A DNA stretch of 64,000 bases from Skermanella mucosa. GTDB taxonomy: Bacteria > Pseudomonadota > Alphaproteobacteria > Azospirillales > Azospirillaceae. The translations under genes and the position numbers were made by a program. Of this stretch, positions 38,029 through 46,807 are shown piece after piece. Every line of letters starts with the position of its first letter. Position 1 is the stretch's first letter. The notes beneath the pieces were generated by a model, which saw only the letters and a list, made by a program, of their open reading frames with translations, made no database searches and was not told the origin of the DNA. The DNA is taken from contig NZ_CP086106.1 of assembly GCF_016765655.2 (NCBI RefSeq), forward strand, positions 2,352,501-2,416,500, given 5' to 3'.

Positions 38029-39435
38029 TCAGACCATCGAAACCGTCGCCCCGACCGGGCTGCACAGCAGGTCGGCGATGACCTCCAGCCCGTGGCGCAC
38101 GTCCTCGCGGCGGGCTGGCATGGACAGGCCGACGCGGACAGCGTGGGGAGCGGCGCCCCGGCCGACCATGAAGACGTCGGCGCCGGTCAGGATGATGCCC
38201 CGGCTGCGGGTCTCGGCCACGAAGTCTTCCCGCCGCCAGGGATCGGGAAGCTTGAGCCAGAGATGCTGCCCGACCGAAGGCACCGCGACGGCCGGGCCGT
38301 CGCGCAGGATCTCCGCCGCCAGGTCGTGGCGCGCTCGGCACTCCCGGCACTGGGTCTCGGCGAAGCGGTCGGCGCTGCCGTCCTCGATCCAGCGGGTCGC
38401 CAACTCGCCCATCAGGGGCGGTACCGCGTAGTTCAGCGCGCGCATCGTGGCCTCCAGGCGCGGCATCAGCCGGGGTGGCGCCACCAGATAGCCGATCCGG
38501 AGGCCCGGCGCGATGCTCTTGGACAGGCTGCTGATGTGCAGCGTGATGTCGGGCGCCAGGACCTGGATCGGCGCAGGCCCGTCCGGCACCAGGAAGCCGA
38601 AGACGTCGTCCTCCACGATGGTGACATCGTACTTCCGCGCGATCTCGATGATCCGCCGCCGCCGCTCCGTCGGCATGATCGCCGTCGTCGGGTTGTGCAG
38701 GGTCGGCACGGTGTAGAGCGCCTTGGGCGCCGACTGCCGGCAGGCCGATTCGAACGCGTCGGGCAGCAACCCTTCGTCGTCCATGGCAAGCCCCTCCAGC
38801 CGCAACCCCAAGGTGGCCGTGAGCGCCTTCATGCCGAAATAGGTCAGCCGTTCCGTCAGGATCAGGTCGCCCGGCCGGGTGACCGTCGTGAAGGCGATGG
38901 CCATGCCGTTCTGCGCGCCGCTGGTGACCAGCACGTTCTCCGGCCCGACCGAAACCTGGTGCCGGGCCAGCCAGCGGGATCCCGCCTCCCGATGGGCGGG
39001 CAGCCCGCCATGGGGCGGGTAGTTGAGCATGTCGGCAAACCCGGCCGGATCCTTCATGCCGGAGAGCAGGGCGGCCAGGGCTTCCGCCACCCCGGCGGCG
39101 CTGGGCGTGCAGAGCGACAGGTCGACCACCGCCGGAGTGTCGCCGGGCGGTGGCGGCAGCTGCGGCCACTCGTCTCCGGCGTTCCGCACGGTCCCCGCCT
39201 TCACGTAGGTGCCCCGGCCGACCTCTCCCCCGATCAGCCCGCGCCGCTCGGCCTCGGCATAGGCGCGCGTGATCGTGCCGACCGTGACCTTGAGGTGGTA
39301 GGCCAGGTCGCGGTGGGTCGGAAGGCGCTCGCCGACGGGAAGCCGGCCGGCGGCGATGTCCGCCGCCAGCGCGTCGGCGATGGCCCGGTAGCGCGGACCG
39401 GGATATCTGTCGAGATCGGGAAGCCAAGTTGTCAT
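38029..39435 (-). CDS. MocR/PdxR-type GntR regulator with aminotransferase domain
   Basis: A 468-residue fusion. The N-terminal GntR winged helix (about 10-80) has YRAIADALAADIAAGRL and GERLPTHRDLAYHLKVTVGTITRAY, given as the domain span. A fold-type I aminotransferase domain (about 110-460) follows, with the PLP lysine in SSLSKSIAPGLRIGY. MocR proteins sense pyridoxal phosphate or amino compounds and usually regulate a divergent gene. ATG 39435 is chosen because the GntR domain begins just after it. Longer forms have no family similarity. A 16-bp palindrome lies 90 bp upstream. Confidence 0.92.
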   Translation of the reverse strand: MTTWLPDLDRYPGPRYRAIADALAADIAAGRLPVGERLPTHRDLAYHLKVTVGTITRAYAEAERRGLIGGEVGRGTYVKAGTVRNAGDEWPQLPPPPGDTPAVVDLSLCTPSAAGVAEALAALLSGMKDPAGFADMLNYPPHGGLPAHREAGSRWLARHQVSVGPENVLVTSGAQNGMAIAFTTVTRPGDLILTERLTYFGMKALTATLGLRLEGLAMDDEGLLPDAFESACRQSAPKALYTVPTLHNPTTAIMPTERRRRIIEIARKYDVTIVEDDVFGFLVPDGPAPIQVLAPDITLHISSLSKSIAPGLRIGYLVAPPRLMPRLEATMRALNYAVPPLMGELATRWIEDGSADRFAETQCRECRARHDLAAEILRDGPAVAVPSVGQHLWLKLPDPWRREDFVAETRSRGIILTGADVFMVGRGAAPHAVRVGLSMPARREDVRHGLEVIADLLCSPVGATVSMV

Positions 39436-39524
39436 GGTGACAATGTATTCATTGACCCCCATCCCAAGCAAGCAATAATCACATTGTCTCGAATGTAGCG
39501 AGGCAGAACGCCAGAGGATGGAGG

Positions 39525-39540
39525 ATTGTATGCATACAAT
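39525..39540. promoter_or_regulatory. probable operator for the MocR regulator
   Basis: ATTGTATGCATACAAT is a perfect 16-bp palindrome overlapping the ATG (39530) of the divergent gene. Smaller dyads CAATG-TATT-CATTG (39441-39454) and ACATT-N6-AATGT (39481-39496) lie between it and the MocR start. GntR-family sites have this short AT-rich palindromic form. Confidence 0.6.
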
Positions 39541-39790
39541 TGACGCCGCCACACCTCCCCGGAAGGGGACGCCGGCAATGACCGCGAAGTCTCTCCGCAT
39601 CGTCGGCGGCATCGCCGTCCGCCAGGTCCTGGCCGTCCTGTCCGCCTTCTTCGAGATCCTGATGACGTGGCGCGAGAACGCCCGCCAGAGGCGGGACCTG
39701 CTTGCGCTCAGCGACGACATGCTGAAGGATATCGGCGTCAGCCGGGCCGAGGCGAATCACGAGGGGAGCAAGCCGTTTTGGCGGAATTGA
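39530..39790 (+). CDS. DUF1127 (YjiS-like) small protein
   Basis: An 86-residue basic protein. The C-terminal DUF1127 motif reads RENARQRRDLLALSDDMLKDIGVSRAEA, given as a span. The short N-terminal part is variable. DUF1127 proteins have been linked to RNA binding, phosphate and stress responses in alphaproteobacteria. ATG 39530 has GGAGG 5 nt upstream and lies inside the palindrome. ATG 39578 with AAGGGG upstream is a possible shorter start. It overlaps the next gene by 13 nt. Confidence 0.8.
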   Translation: MHTIDAATPPRKGTPAMTAKSLRIVGGIAVRQVLAVLSAFFEILMTWRENARQRRDLLALSDDMLKDIGVSRAEANHEGSKPFWRN

Positions 39791-40224
39791 AACCGTTCAT
39801 CGACAGGAGCGGTGCCGAGATCCGGTTCCGGTGCGAACCGGATCTCTCTCCGGTCGAGTTCATCGACGTGTTGCGCCGCTCCGGCCTGGCAGAGCGCCGC
39901 CCGGTCGATCAGCCCGAGCGGATTTCCCGGATGCTGGCACAGGCGGACCTGATCGTTACCGCGCGCGATGGGGACAATCTGATCGGCGTCGCCCGGTCGG
40001 TCACCGATTTCAGCTATTGCTGCTACCTGTCCGACCTGGCGGTGGATCGGCAATGGCAGGGACGGGGCATCGGCCGGGTATTGATGACCCGGACGCGGAC
40101 CGCCGCGGGTGGCGACGCCGTGCGTTGCATCCTGCTGTCAGCCCCTGCGGCGATCGAATTCTACGAAAAGGTGGGGCTGGAACGGCATCCCAACTGTTTC
40201 GACTTCACCAACCTGCCCGATTGA
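39778..40224 (+). CDS. GNAT-family N-acetyltransferase
   Basis: A 148-residue acetyltransferase. The acetyl-CoA-binding motif A lies in LSDLAVDRQWQGRGIGRVLM (Q-x-x-G-x-G). Later SAPAAIEFYEKVGLERH gives motif B. TTG 39778 with AGGGGAG about 9 nt upstream is chosen. It begins inside the DUF1127 gene in another frame, suggesting translational coupling. The substrate is unknown. Confidence 0.85.
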   Translation: MAELKPFIDRSGAEIRFRCEPDLSPVEFIDVLRRSGLAERRPVDQPERISRMLAQADLIVTARDGDNLIGVARSVTDFSYCCYLSDLAVDRQWQGRGIGRVLMTRTRTAAGGDAVRCILLSAPAAIEFYEKVGLERHPNCFDFTNLPD

Positions 40225-40254
40225 GACCCGAACGAGACCGAAGCGAGAGACGCC

Positions 40255-41055
40255 ATGAGCCAACGGATTTATCAGGTCGATGCCTTCACCGACACGGTGT
40301 TCGCCGGCAATCCGGCGGCTGTGATGCCGCTGGACATCTGGCTGCCGGACTCCACGCTGCAGGACCTCGCGGCGGAGAACAACCTGGCCGAAACGGCCTT
40401 CTTCGTCCCGGAAGGGCAGGAGGGCTACCGGCTGCGCTGGTTCACGCCGACCACGGAGGTCGATCTGTGCGGCCACGCGACCCTGGCCTCCGCCTATGTC
40501 ATCATGTCGATCCTGCGCCCCGGCACCGAGCGGGTCGACTTCACTACCCAGACCGCGGGAAACCTGACGGTGACCCGGCGCGGCGACCTCTTCACCCTCG
40601 ATTTCCCGGCCCGCCCGCCCGAGCGGCCGGCGGAAGACCAGGATGCCGTCCGCGCCGATCTCGCCGCGGCGCTCGGCGGCCCGGCTCCGTCCGACCTGCT
40701 GATCGCCCGGGACCACATGGTCGTGTACGATGACGCCGCGTCCATCGCGTCCCTGAAGCCCGACATGGGGGGGCTTTCCCGGCTCGACCGGGGCGTGCTG
40801 GTGACGGCGCCGGGCGGGGACGTCGATTTCGTGTCGCGCTACTTCGCTCCCCACCACGGCATTCCTGAGGACCCGGTCACCGGCTCGACCCACTCCACGC
40901 TGGTGCCCTACTGGGCGGAACGGCTGGGCAAGACCGAATTGTCCGCGCGCCAGCTCTCCGCGCGTGGGGGGCAATTGTGGTGCGAACTGCGCGGCGACCG
41001 AGTCATGATCTCCGGCAAGGCCATGCTTTACATGGAAGGCACCGTCTACCTGTGA
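40255..41055 (+). CDS. PhzF-family isomerase
   Basis: A 266-residue member of the PhzF/diaminopimelate-epimerase fold. The two halves carry YQVDAFTDTVFAGNPAAVM and NNLAETAFFVP with the catalytic Glu. DLCGHATLASAYV and later EDPVTGSTHSTLVPYWAE complete the signature. No phenazine genes are nearby, so a general isomerase role of unknown substrate is inferred. The end overlaps the next gene as GTGA. Confidence 0.9.
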   Translation: MSQRIYQVDAFTDTVFAGNPAAVMPLDIWLPDSTLQDLAAENNLAETAFFVPEGQEGYRLRWFTPTTEVDLCGHATLASAYVIMSILRPGTERVDFTTQTAGNLTVTRRGDLFTLDFPARPPERPAEDQDAVRADLAAALGGPAPSDLLIARDHMVVYDDAASIASLKPDMGGLSRLDRGVLVTAPGGDVDFVSRYFAPHHGIPEDPVTGSTHSTLVPYWAERLGKTELSARQLSARGGQLWCELRGDRVMISGKAMLYMEGTVYL

Positions 41056-41507
41056 CCGACGTCTCGATCACCGAAGCCGCCGGGGACGACGACCTCGGCG
41101 CCGTCCGCGGCCTGCTGATGGACTACGGCAGGGCGCTGGACTTCGCGATCTGCTTCAAGGGCTACGAGCGCGAGGTCGCGGCACTTCCCGGCCTGTGGCT
41201 GCTGGCCCGGCAGGACGGTGAAGCCGTCGGTGTGGTCGGCCTCGCGGCGGCCGCCGACGGCACCGGCGGCTGCGAGATGCGGCGGCTCTATGTCCGCGAC
41301 GACAGGCGCGGATCCGGGCTGGGGCGCCGCCTGTGCGAGGCGGCGCTGGATGAAGCGCGCCGGCGCGGCTATACCGGCATGCATCTGGAGACGTTGCCGT
41401 CCATGGCCGCCGCCCAGGCGCTCTACCGGTCGCTGGGCTTCGAGCCCGTCCCGGCCGGGCCTGCCGGCGCATCGGACGGCATCATCCATCTGACGAAGAG
41501 GCTGTGA
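41052..41507 (+). CDS. GNAT-family N-acetyltransferase
   Basis: A 151-residue acetyltransferase. Motif A is CEMRRLYVRDDRRGSGLGRRL (R-x-x-G-x-G/A) and motif B is AAQALYRSLGFEPV. GTG 41052 overlaps the PhzF stop, so the two are translated together. It is the second acetyltransferase in this small cluster. Pairing of PhzF, GNAT and a MocR regulator suggests amino-compound metabolism, which is inference. Confidence 0.87.
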   Translation: MTDVSITEAAGDDDLGAVRGLLMDYGRALDFAICFKGYEREVAALPGLWLLARQDGEAVGVVGLAAAADGTGGCEMRRLYVRDDRRGSGLGRRLCEAALDEARRRGYTGMHLETLPSMAAAQALYRSLGFEPVPAGPAGASDGIIHLTKRL

Positions 41508-41553
41508 CCACGGCCCGCCACTGGGGCCCGACACTGGGGGAGAGACCAAGCGC

Positions 41554-42018
41554 ATGAAGTCGATGTTTTTCGAGGATTTTCGGGTGGGCGACCGGTTCGG
41601 GACGGCAGGGATCACCCTGACCGAGGCCCAGATCATCGATTTCGCGCTGATGTACGATCCGCAGCCGTTCCATGTGGATGCCGTCGCCGCCGCCAAGGGT
41701 CCCTATGGCGGCCTGATCGCCAGCGGGTTCCAGACCCTGGCGCTGACCTTTCGCCTGCTGCGCGATACCGGCATCATCCATGACAGCAGCATGGGCGGCA
41801 GCGGCGGCGACCAGCTCCGCTGGCTGCGTCCGGTCCGTCCCGGCGACACGCTCAAAGTGGTCGTCGAAGTTATCGAGCTCCAGCCGTCCCGGAGCCGCGA
41901 TGACCGGGGGAAGGTCAGACTTCAATACAATACTTATAATCAGCGTGACGAACAAGTACTTAGCATTCTATTGGATCATATCATTGCGCGGAGAACTCCC
42001 GAAACGATCGCCGTCTAA
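41554..42018 (+). CDS. MaoC-like acyl dehydratase
   Basis: A 154-residue hotdog-fold enoyl-CoA hydratase-like protein. The N-terminus FEDFRVGDRFGTAGITLTEAQIIDFALMYDPQPFHVD is typical of the family, cited as the span of residues 3-40. The catalytic Asp/His hydratase motif is DPQPFHVD, and YGGLIASGFQTLAL follows. It lies 46 nt after the GNAT gene and may be part of the same transcript. Confidence 0.88.
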   Translation: MKSMFFEDFRVGDRFGTAGITLTEAQIIDFALMYDPQPFHVDAVAAAKGPYGGLIASGFQTLALTFRLLRDTGIIHDSSMGGSGGDQLRWLRPVRPGDTLKVVVEVIELQPSRSRDDRGKVRLQYNTYNQRDEQVLSILLDHIIARRTPETIAV

Positions 42019-42083
42019 CATCTATTCTTTTACTGGTCTTTTGGTGTATAAGTGACTTCCTCTGAAGTGGGGATGGCGCTTAC

Positions 42084-43805
42084 ATGCCCGACCGCACGCC
42101 CGTCGAAGTCACTGTCGAATACGAGATGCACATGCTCCAGGACGGGGCATGGCAGCCTGCGGTCGAAGCCCCTTCTGCCGCGACGCTTCTGAAGGCGGCG
42201 CAGAAGGTGCTGGCGCTACGGGGGCTTGACGGAGTCCGGGTGGTGCGCGCCTCGCGCTTCCAGGGGTTCGACCATTCCGACCGCGCGATCCTGCTGAAAT
42301 GGGTGGCGCCCGGCCGGACCGACCCCGATCCCGTCGGCATGCCGACGCTGGGCGGTAGGACGCCCTGCCGCACCCGGCGGGATTTCCATCGGGAGCAGAC
42401 CCGCGACGACATCCGCGTCCTGCTCGCCCGCTTCCTGGAGCCGCGCCGGCTGACCCCGCTGGAGTTGATCCATTCCGTCAGGAACACGACCGAGCTGGCT
42501 TCCGGCAAGGGCATGGTGGAGGGGGCGATCCAGCGCGCCGCGATGGCCCAGGTCCAGGGTGCGAAGGACGCGTCCAAGGCCAGCAAGGCGCGCTACATCG
42601 AACTGATCGACGCGGTCCACAAGGCGATCGAGGCGTTGCACGCCGACGACCGCAAACATGCCATCCCCCAGATCGAAGCCGGCAAGTTCCTCGCGGTGGC
42701 CTGGGAGATCGAGAGCCGCTATCCCGACGGCGAGGACTTCTCCTACCATTGCCTGCGCGCCCTGACCCGTTACCTGATGGGGGCGGGGAGCTGGGCGGAG
42801 AAGCTGTCGCGTCTGGTCCAGCTGGTCCAGCCCGGCCTGGAGGTCCGGCACTACAGGCTGATCGACATGCTGGCGGCGGAGATCCTCGATGCGCCGCCGA
42901 GCCTGCGCGAGCTGCGCGGCGGGCGGTTGCGACCGGACCAGACGGTGATCCTGCTGGCCGAACTGCATGCCGGCACCTTCGGCTATCCTGACGGCGGACC
43001 GGTGATCGGCCTCGCCCAGCTCAACACCCTGATGAAGGCGAACCTGCTGCCCCGCTGCCGCTCGGTGCTGCGCCGACGGCTCCTGGTCGAGCTGTCCGGA
43101 CGGTCGGCCCTGCGGCCCGAGGAGGGCCTGTTCCAGGAGATCGAGGCGGTCAGCGCGCTCGGCCGCTGGCTGTCCGAGGTCAACGCCCAGCTCGGTGCCG
43201 ACGAGGAGATCCGGGCGACCCTTGAGCAGCGGATCGGCTCCGTCCTCACGGAGGCGCGGGTCGCCACGGAGCTGGAGGGGCTGCGCACCCAGTCCGAGCG
43301 CATCGACCGGCTCAGCCGACTGATCCGGATGGTTCCCGGCGAGCCGGACAGGGTGAGGCTGCGGCGGCATCTCACCGGCCTGCTCGTGACCGAGCCGCTG
43401 CTCCGCGAGACGACCGGGGGACGCAGGACCGTGGTCGAGACGGTGGAGGCCCTGGTCGATCTCCAGTCCTCGATCCGTCTCGCCGGCCTCGCCGACGACG
43501 TCGCGGGGCCGATCCTGAACGAGCTGGACGGCGCCGCGCTGGAGGCTCTCCGCAACGGCATCATGGGCGTGAAGAAGCCGCTTGCGGAACGGATCGCCCT
43601 GCTCCTGAAGATCTGCGGGCAGGTCAGCTTCCCGGAGGGGCGCGCCCGCGCCTTCGTCGCCGAAACGCTGGAGCGCGCCATGAAGAGTCCCGATTTCCAG
43701 ACGATCTGGTCCAAGCGCTTCGGCAGCGAGGCGGAGCGCAAGCAGGGCATGGCCAAGCTTCAATCGGCGCTCTGGTCGGTCGGACTCCCGGGTGCTGCGG
43801 CCTGA
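42084..43805 (+). CDS. conserved protein of unknown function, 573 residues
   Basis: A long cytoplasmic protein with no signal peptide or membrane segment. Codon use and third-position GC match the neighbours, so the gene is real. The first 60 residues form a compact alpha/beta piece (VEVTVEYEMHMLQDGAWQP). The rest is almost wholly helical with many Leu/Arg/Glu heptads. No enzymatic motif was recognised. It stands alone between the MaoC gene and serC, probably with its own promoter in the 65-bp AT-rich gap upstream (TCTTTTACTGGTCTTTTGGTGTATAAG). Function is not assigned. Confidence 0.85.
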   Translation: MPDRTPVEVTVEYEMHMLQDGAWQPAVEAPSAATLLKAAQKVLALRGLDGVRVVRASRFQGFDHSDRAILLKWVAPGRTDPDPVGMPTLGGRTPCRTRRDFHREQTRDDIRVLLARFLEPRRLTPLELIHSVRNTTELASGKGMVEGAIQRAAMAQVQGAKDASKASKARYIELIDAVHKAIEALHADDRKHAIPQIEAGKFLAVAWEIESRYPDGEDFSYHCLRALTRYLMGAGSWAEKLSRLVQLVQPGLEVRHYRLIDMLAAEILDAPPSLRELRGGRLRPDQTVILLAELHAGTFGYPDGGPVIGLAQLNTLMKANLLPRCRSVLRRRLLVELSGRSALRPEEGLFQEIEAVSALGRWLSEVNAQLGADEEIRATLEQRIGSVLTEARVATELEGLRTQSERIDRLSRLIRMVPGEPDRVRLRRHLTGLLVTEPLLRETTGGRRTVVETVEALVDLQSSIRLAGLADDVAGPILNELDGAALEALRNGIMGVKKPLAERIALLLKICGQVSFPEGRARAFVAETLERAMKSPDFQTIWSKRFGSEAERKQGMAKLQSALWSVGLPGAAA

Positions 43806-43885
43806 GCCGAAGCGATCCGGAAGGGATGCTTCCTTGCTAATTATCTTGTGCCGCCATGCCGCGGGCGCAGAACGGAATTGCGCCG

Positions 43886-43914
43886 TTGATTTGGCAAAGG
43901 TCGCTAACTAGTAT
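43886..43914 (+). promoter_or_regulatory. serC promoter
   Basis: TTGATT (43886-43891) and TAGTAT (43909-43914) are separated by exactly 17 bp. This is one of the clearest housekeeping promoters in the window. Transcription would start near 43921, just before the two leader hairpins. Confidence 0.7.
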
Positions 43915-43920
43915 CCGCGC

Positions 43921-43971
43921 CGGGCCACAACCCCCCAACGGGTTGCAACTATTCTGCAAGGAATAGCCTCC
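43921..43971 (+). ncRNA. serC-type leader RNA
   Basis: Two small hairpins lie back to back before the serC ATG: CAACCC/GGGTTG (43928-43933 with 43940-43945) and CTATTC/GAATAG (43949-43954 with 43961-43966). The second holds the AAGG of the ribosome site in its loop and 3' arm. The serC motif is a known candidate regulatory RNA upstream of alphaproteobacterial serC-serA operons, with paired hairpins close to the start codon. The match is by layout, not by a covariance search. Confidence 0.6.
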
Positions 43972-45135
43972 ATGAAGCCGACTGCGCGGCCAAAGAATAC
44001 CCATTTCTCCTCCGGTCCCTGTGCGAAGCGTCCCGGCTGGACGCTGGAGGCGCTCTCCGACGCGCTGCTCGGCCGGTCCCACCGCTCCAAGCCCGGCAAG
44101 GCCAAGCTGGCCGAGGTGATCGAGCTCAGCCGGTCGATTCTCGGCATCCCCGCCGACTACCGCATCGGCATCGTCCCGGCCTCCGACACCGGCGCCGTCG
44201 AGATGGCGATGTGGTCGCTGCTGGGCGCCCGGCCGGTCGACATGCTGGCATGGGAAAGCTTCGGCAAGGACTGGGTGACCGACGTGGTCAAGCAGCTGAA
44301 GCTGGCCGACACCCGGACGCTCCAAGCCGATTACGGGTCGCTGCCCGACCTGTCCCAGGTCGATTTCAGCCATGACGTGGTCTTCACCTGGAACGGCACC
44401 ACCTCGGGCGTGCGCGTGCCCGGCGGCGACTGGATCCCGGCCGACCGCGAGGGTCTGGCGATCTGCGACGCGACCTCGGCCGCCTTCGCGATGGACCTGC
44501 CCTGGGACAAGCTGGACGTGGTCACCTGGTCCTGGCAGAAGGTCCTGGGCGGCGAGGCGCAGCACGGCATGTTGGTGCTGAGCCCGCGCGCCGTGGCCCG
44601 GCTGGAGAGCTACAAGCCGTCCTGGCCGATGCCGAAGATTTTCCGCATGACCAAGGATGGCAAGCTCAACGAAGGCATCTTCAAGGGCGAGACGATCAAC
44701 ACGCCGTCCATGCTGGCAGTGGAGGACGCGATCGACGGCCTGAAATGGGCGCAGTCGGTCGGCGGCCTGCCCGGCCTGATCGAGCGCTCCGAAGGCAACC
44801 TCCGCGCACTGGCCGACTGGGTCGCCCGGACCCCCTGGATCGATTTCCTGGCGGTCGAGCCGTCGATCCGCTCCTGCACCTCGATCTGCCTGAAGATCGT
44901 CGATCCGCAGATCACCGCGCTGGACGCCGCCGCCCAGGCCGACGTCGCCAAGAAGGTCGCGGCCCTGCTGGAGAAGGAGGGCGTCGCCCTGGATGCCGCC
45001 TCATACCGCGACGCGCCTCCCGGCCTGCGGATCTGGGGCGGAGCCACCATCGACCGGAGCGACATCGAAGCCCTGATCCCCTGGATCGAGTGGGCGTTCG
45101 AGACCGTAAAGTCGGAAACCGTCAAGGCCGGCTGA
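43972..45135 (+). CDS. serC: phosphoserine transaminase
   Basis: A 387-residue PLP enzyme that converts 3-phosphohydroxypyruvate to phosphoserine. The opening [15 protein letters not shown] is typical of the alphaproteobacterial subtype. The PLP Lys lies in [15 protein letters not shown]. An ETINTPSML segment and the C-terminal [10 protein letters not shown] are also typical. It is the first gene of the serC-serA operon (20 nt gap) with a structured leader. The order of genes is opposite to the pathway order, since SerA acts first. Confidence 0.96.
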   Translation: MKPTARPKNTHFSSGPCAKRPGWTLEALSDALLGRSHRSKPGKAKLAEVIELSRSILGIPADYRIGIVPASDTGAVEMAMWSLLGARPVDMLAWESFGKDWVTDVVKQLKLADTRTLQADYGSLPDLSQVDFSHDVVFTWNGTTSGVRVPGGDWIPADREGLAICDATSAAFAMDLPWDKLDVVTWSWQKVLGGEAQHGMLVLSPRAVARLESYKPSWPMPKIFRMTKDGKLNEGIFKGETINTPSMLAVEDAIDGLKWAQSVGGLPGLIERSEGNLRALADWVARTPWIDFLAVEPSIRSCTSICLKIVDPQITALDAAAQADVAKKVAALLEKEGVALDAASYRDAPPGLRIWGGATIDRSDIEALIPWIEWAFETVKSETVKAG

Positions 45136-45155
45136 CCCGGAAGGAAGGTACTGGA

Positions 45156-46733
45156 ATGCCCAAAGTCCTTATTTCGGACAGCCTGAGCCCGCGCGCGGTC
45201 GAGATCTTCCGCGAGCGCGGCGTCGAGGTCGACGTCAAGACCGGCCTGAAGCCCGACGAGCTGAAGGAGATCATCGGCGGCTACGACGGCCTCGCGATCC
45301 GCTCCGCCACCAAGGTGACGAAGGACATCCTGTCCGCCGCCACCAGCCTGAAGGTGGTCGGCCGGGCCGGCATCGGCGTGGACAACGTGGACATCCCGGC
45401 GGCGACCGCGCGCGGCGTCGTCGTGATGAACACGCCGTTCGGCAACTCGATCACCACGGCCGAGCACGCCATCGCCATGATGTTCGCGCTCGCCCGGGAG
45501 ATCCCGGCGGCCAACGCCTCGACCCATGCCGGCAAGTGGGAGAAGAACCGCTTCATGGGCGTCGAGCTGACGGCCAAGGTGCTGGGCGTGGTCGGCTGCG
45601 GCAATATCGGCTCGATCATCGCCGACCGGGCGCTGGGGCTGAAGATGCGCGTCGTGGCCTACGACCCGTTCCTCAGCCACGAACGGGCGGTCGACCTGGG
45701 CGTGGAGAAGGTGGAGCTGGACGACCTGCTGGCCCGCGCCGACTTCATCACCCTGCACACGCCGCTGACTGACGGCACCCGCAACCTGCTCAACGCCGAG
45801 TCGCTGGCGAAGTGCCGGAAGGGCGTCCGGATCATCAACTGCGCGCGCGGCGGCCTGATCGTCGAGGACGACCTGAAGGCGGCGATCGAGAGCGGCCACG
45901 TGGCTGGCGCCGCCCTCGACGTATTCGCGTCCGAGCCGGCGAAGGAGAACCCGCTGTTCGGCATGGAGCAGGTGATCTGCACGCCGCACCTGGGCGCCAG
46001 CACCACCGAGGCGCAGGAGAACGTGGCGCTCCAGGTGGCGGAGCAGATGGCGGACTATCTCGTCTCCGGGGCCGTGGTCAACGCGCTGAACATGCCGTCC
46101 GTCTCGGCGGAGGACGCGCCCAAGCTGCGGCCCTACATGCAGCTGGCCGAACAGCTCGGCAGCTTCGCCGGCCAGATCACCGAGAGCGGCCTGAAGGGCG
46201 TCACGGTCGAGTACGAGGGGCACGTCGCCGAGCTGAATACCCGGCCGCTGACCGCCCTGGTCCTGATGGGCCTGCTGAAGCCGCTGCTGGACAGCGTCAA
46301 CATGGTCAACGCCCCGGTGATCGCGCGCGAGCGGGACATCGAGATCGCGGAGACCAAGCGCGAACGGGCCAGCGACTACCAGACCCTGATGCGCGTGATC
46401 GTCCACACCGAGCAGCGCAACCGGTCCCTGACCGGCACCCTGTTCGGCGGAGAGAAGCCCCGGATCGTCGGCATCGAGGAAGTGCCGATCGAGGCCGAGG
46501 TGTCCAGCCACATGCTGTTCATCCGCAACGAGGACAAGCCCGGCTTCATCGGCCATCTCGGCACGACGCTCGGAAGCGCCGGGGTCAACGTCGCGACCTT
46601 CCACCTGGGCCGCACGGCCCCGGGGGAAAACGCGATCGCCCTGGTGTCGGTCGACCAGCAGATCAGCGACGAGCTTCTGCACAAGATCGGCACCCTGCCC
46701 AGCGTCGTCCGGGCCAAGGCACTGACCTTCTGA
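45156..46733 (+). CDS. serA: D-3-phosphoglycerate dehydrogenase
   Basis: A 525-residue enzyme that commits 3-phosphoglycerate to serine synthesis. The substrate-binding domain starts PKVLISDSLSPRAVEIF. The NAD fold has GVVGCGNIGSIIADRALGL. The catalytic Arg is in NCARGGLIVE and His in CTPHLGAST. The length and the C-terminal ASB plus ACT domains (from about 440, with SHMLFIRNEDKPGFIG) indicate the long, type I form that can be feedback-regulated by serine. AGGAAGG lies before the start. Confidence 0.97.
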   Translation: MPKVLISDSLSPRAVEIFRERGVEVDVKTGLKPDELKEIIGGYDGLAIRSATKVTKDILSAATSLKVVGRAGIGVDNVDIPAATARGVVVMNTPFGNSITTAEHAIAMMFALAREIPAANASTHAGKWEKNRFMGVELTAKVLGVVGCGNIGSIIADRALGLKMRVVAYDPFLSHERAVDLGVEKVELDDLLARADFITLHTPLTDGTRNLLNAESLAKCRKGVRIINCARGGLIVEDDLKAAIESGHVAGAALDVFASEPAKENPLFGMEQVICTPHLGASTTEAQENVALQVAEQMADYLVSGAVVNALNMPSVSAEDAPKLRPYMQLAEQLGSFAGQITESGLKGVTVEYEGHVAELNTRPLTALVLMGLLKPLLDSVNMVNAPVIARERDIEIAETKRERASDYQTLMRVIVHTEQRNRSLTGTLFGGEKPRIVGIEEVPIEAEVSSHMLFIRNEDKPGFIGHLGTTLGSAGVNVATFHLGRTAPGENAIALVSVDQQISDELLHKIGTLPSVVRAKALTF

Positions 46734-46748
46734 CGGAAAGCGAACAGG

Positions 46749-46801
46749 GCGGAGGGTGCGCGTCCCGCGCATCGATGGGCGGCGGGACGCCGCCCCTCCG
46801 C
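46749..46801. terminator. probable bidirectional terminator between serA and the alcohol dehydrogenase gene
   Basis: Outer stem GCGGAGGG/CCCTCCGC (46749-46756 with 46794-46801) encloses an inner stem GTCCCGC/GCGGGAC (46762-46768 with 46782-46788). It fills the gap between two convergent genes. No T-tract is present. Confidence 0.6.
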
Positions 46802-46807
46802 ACCCGT

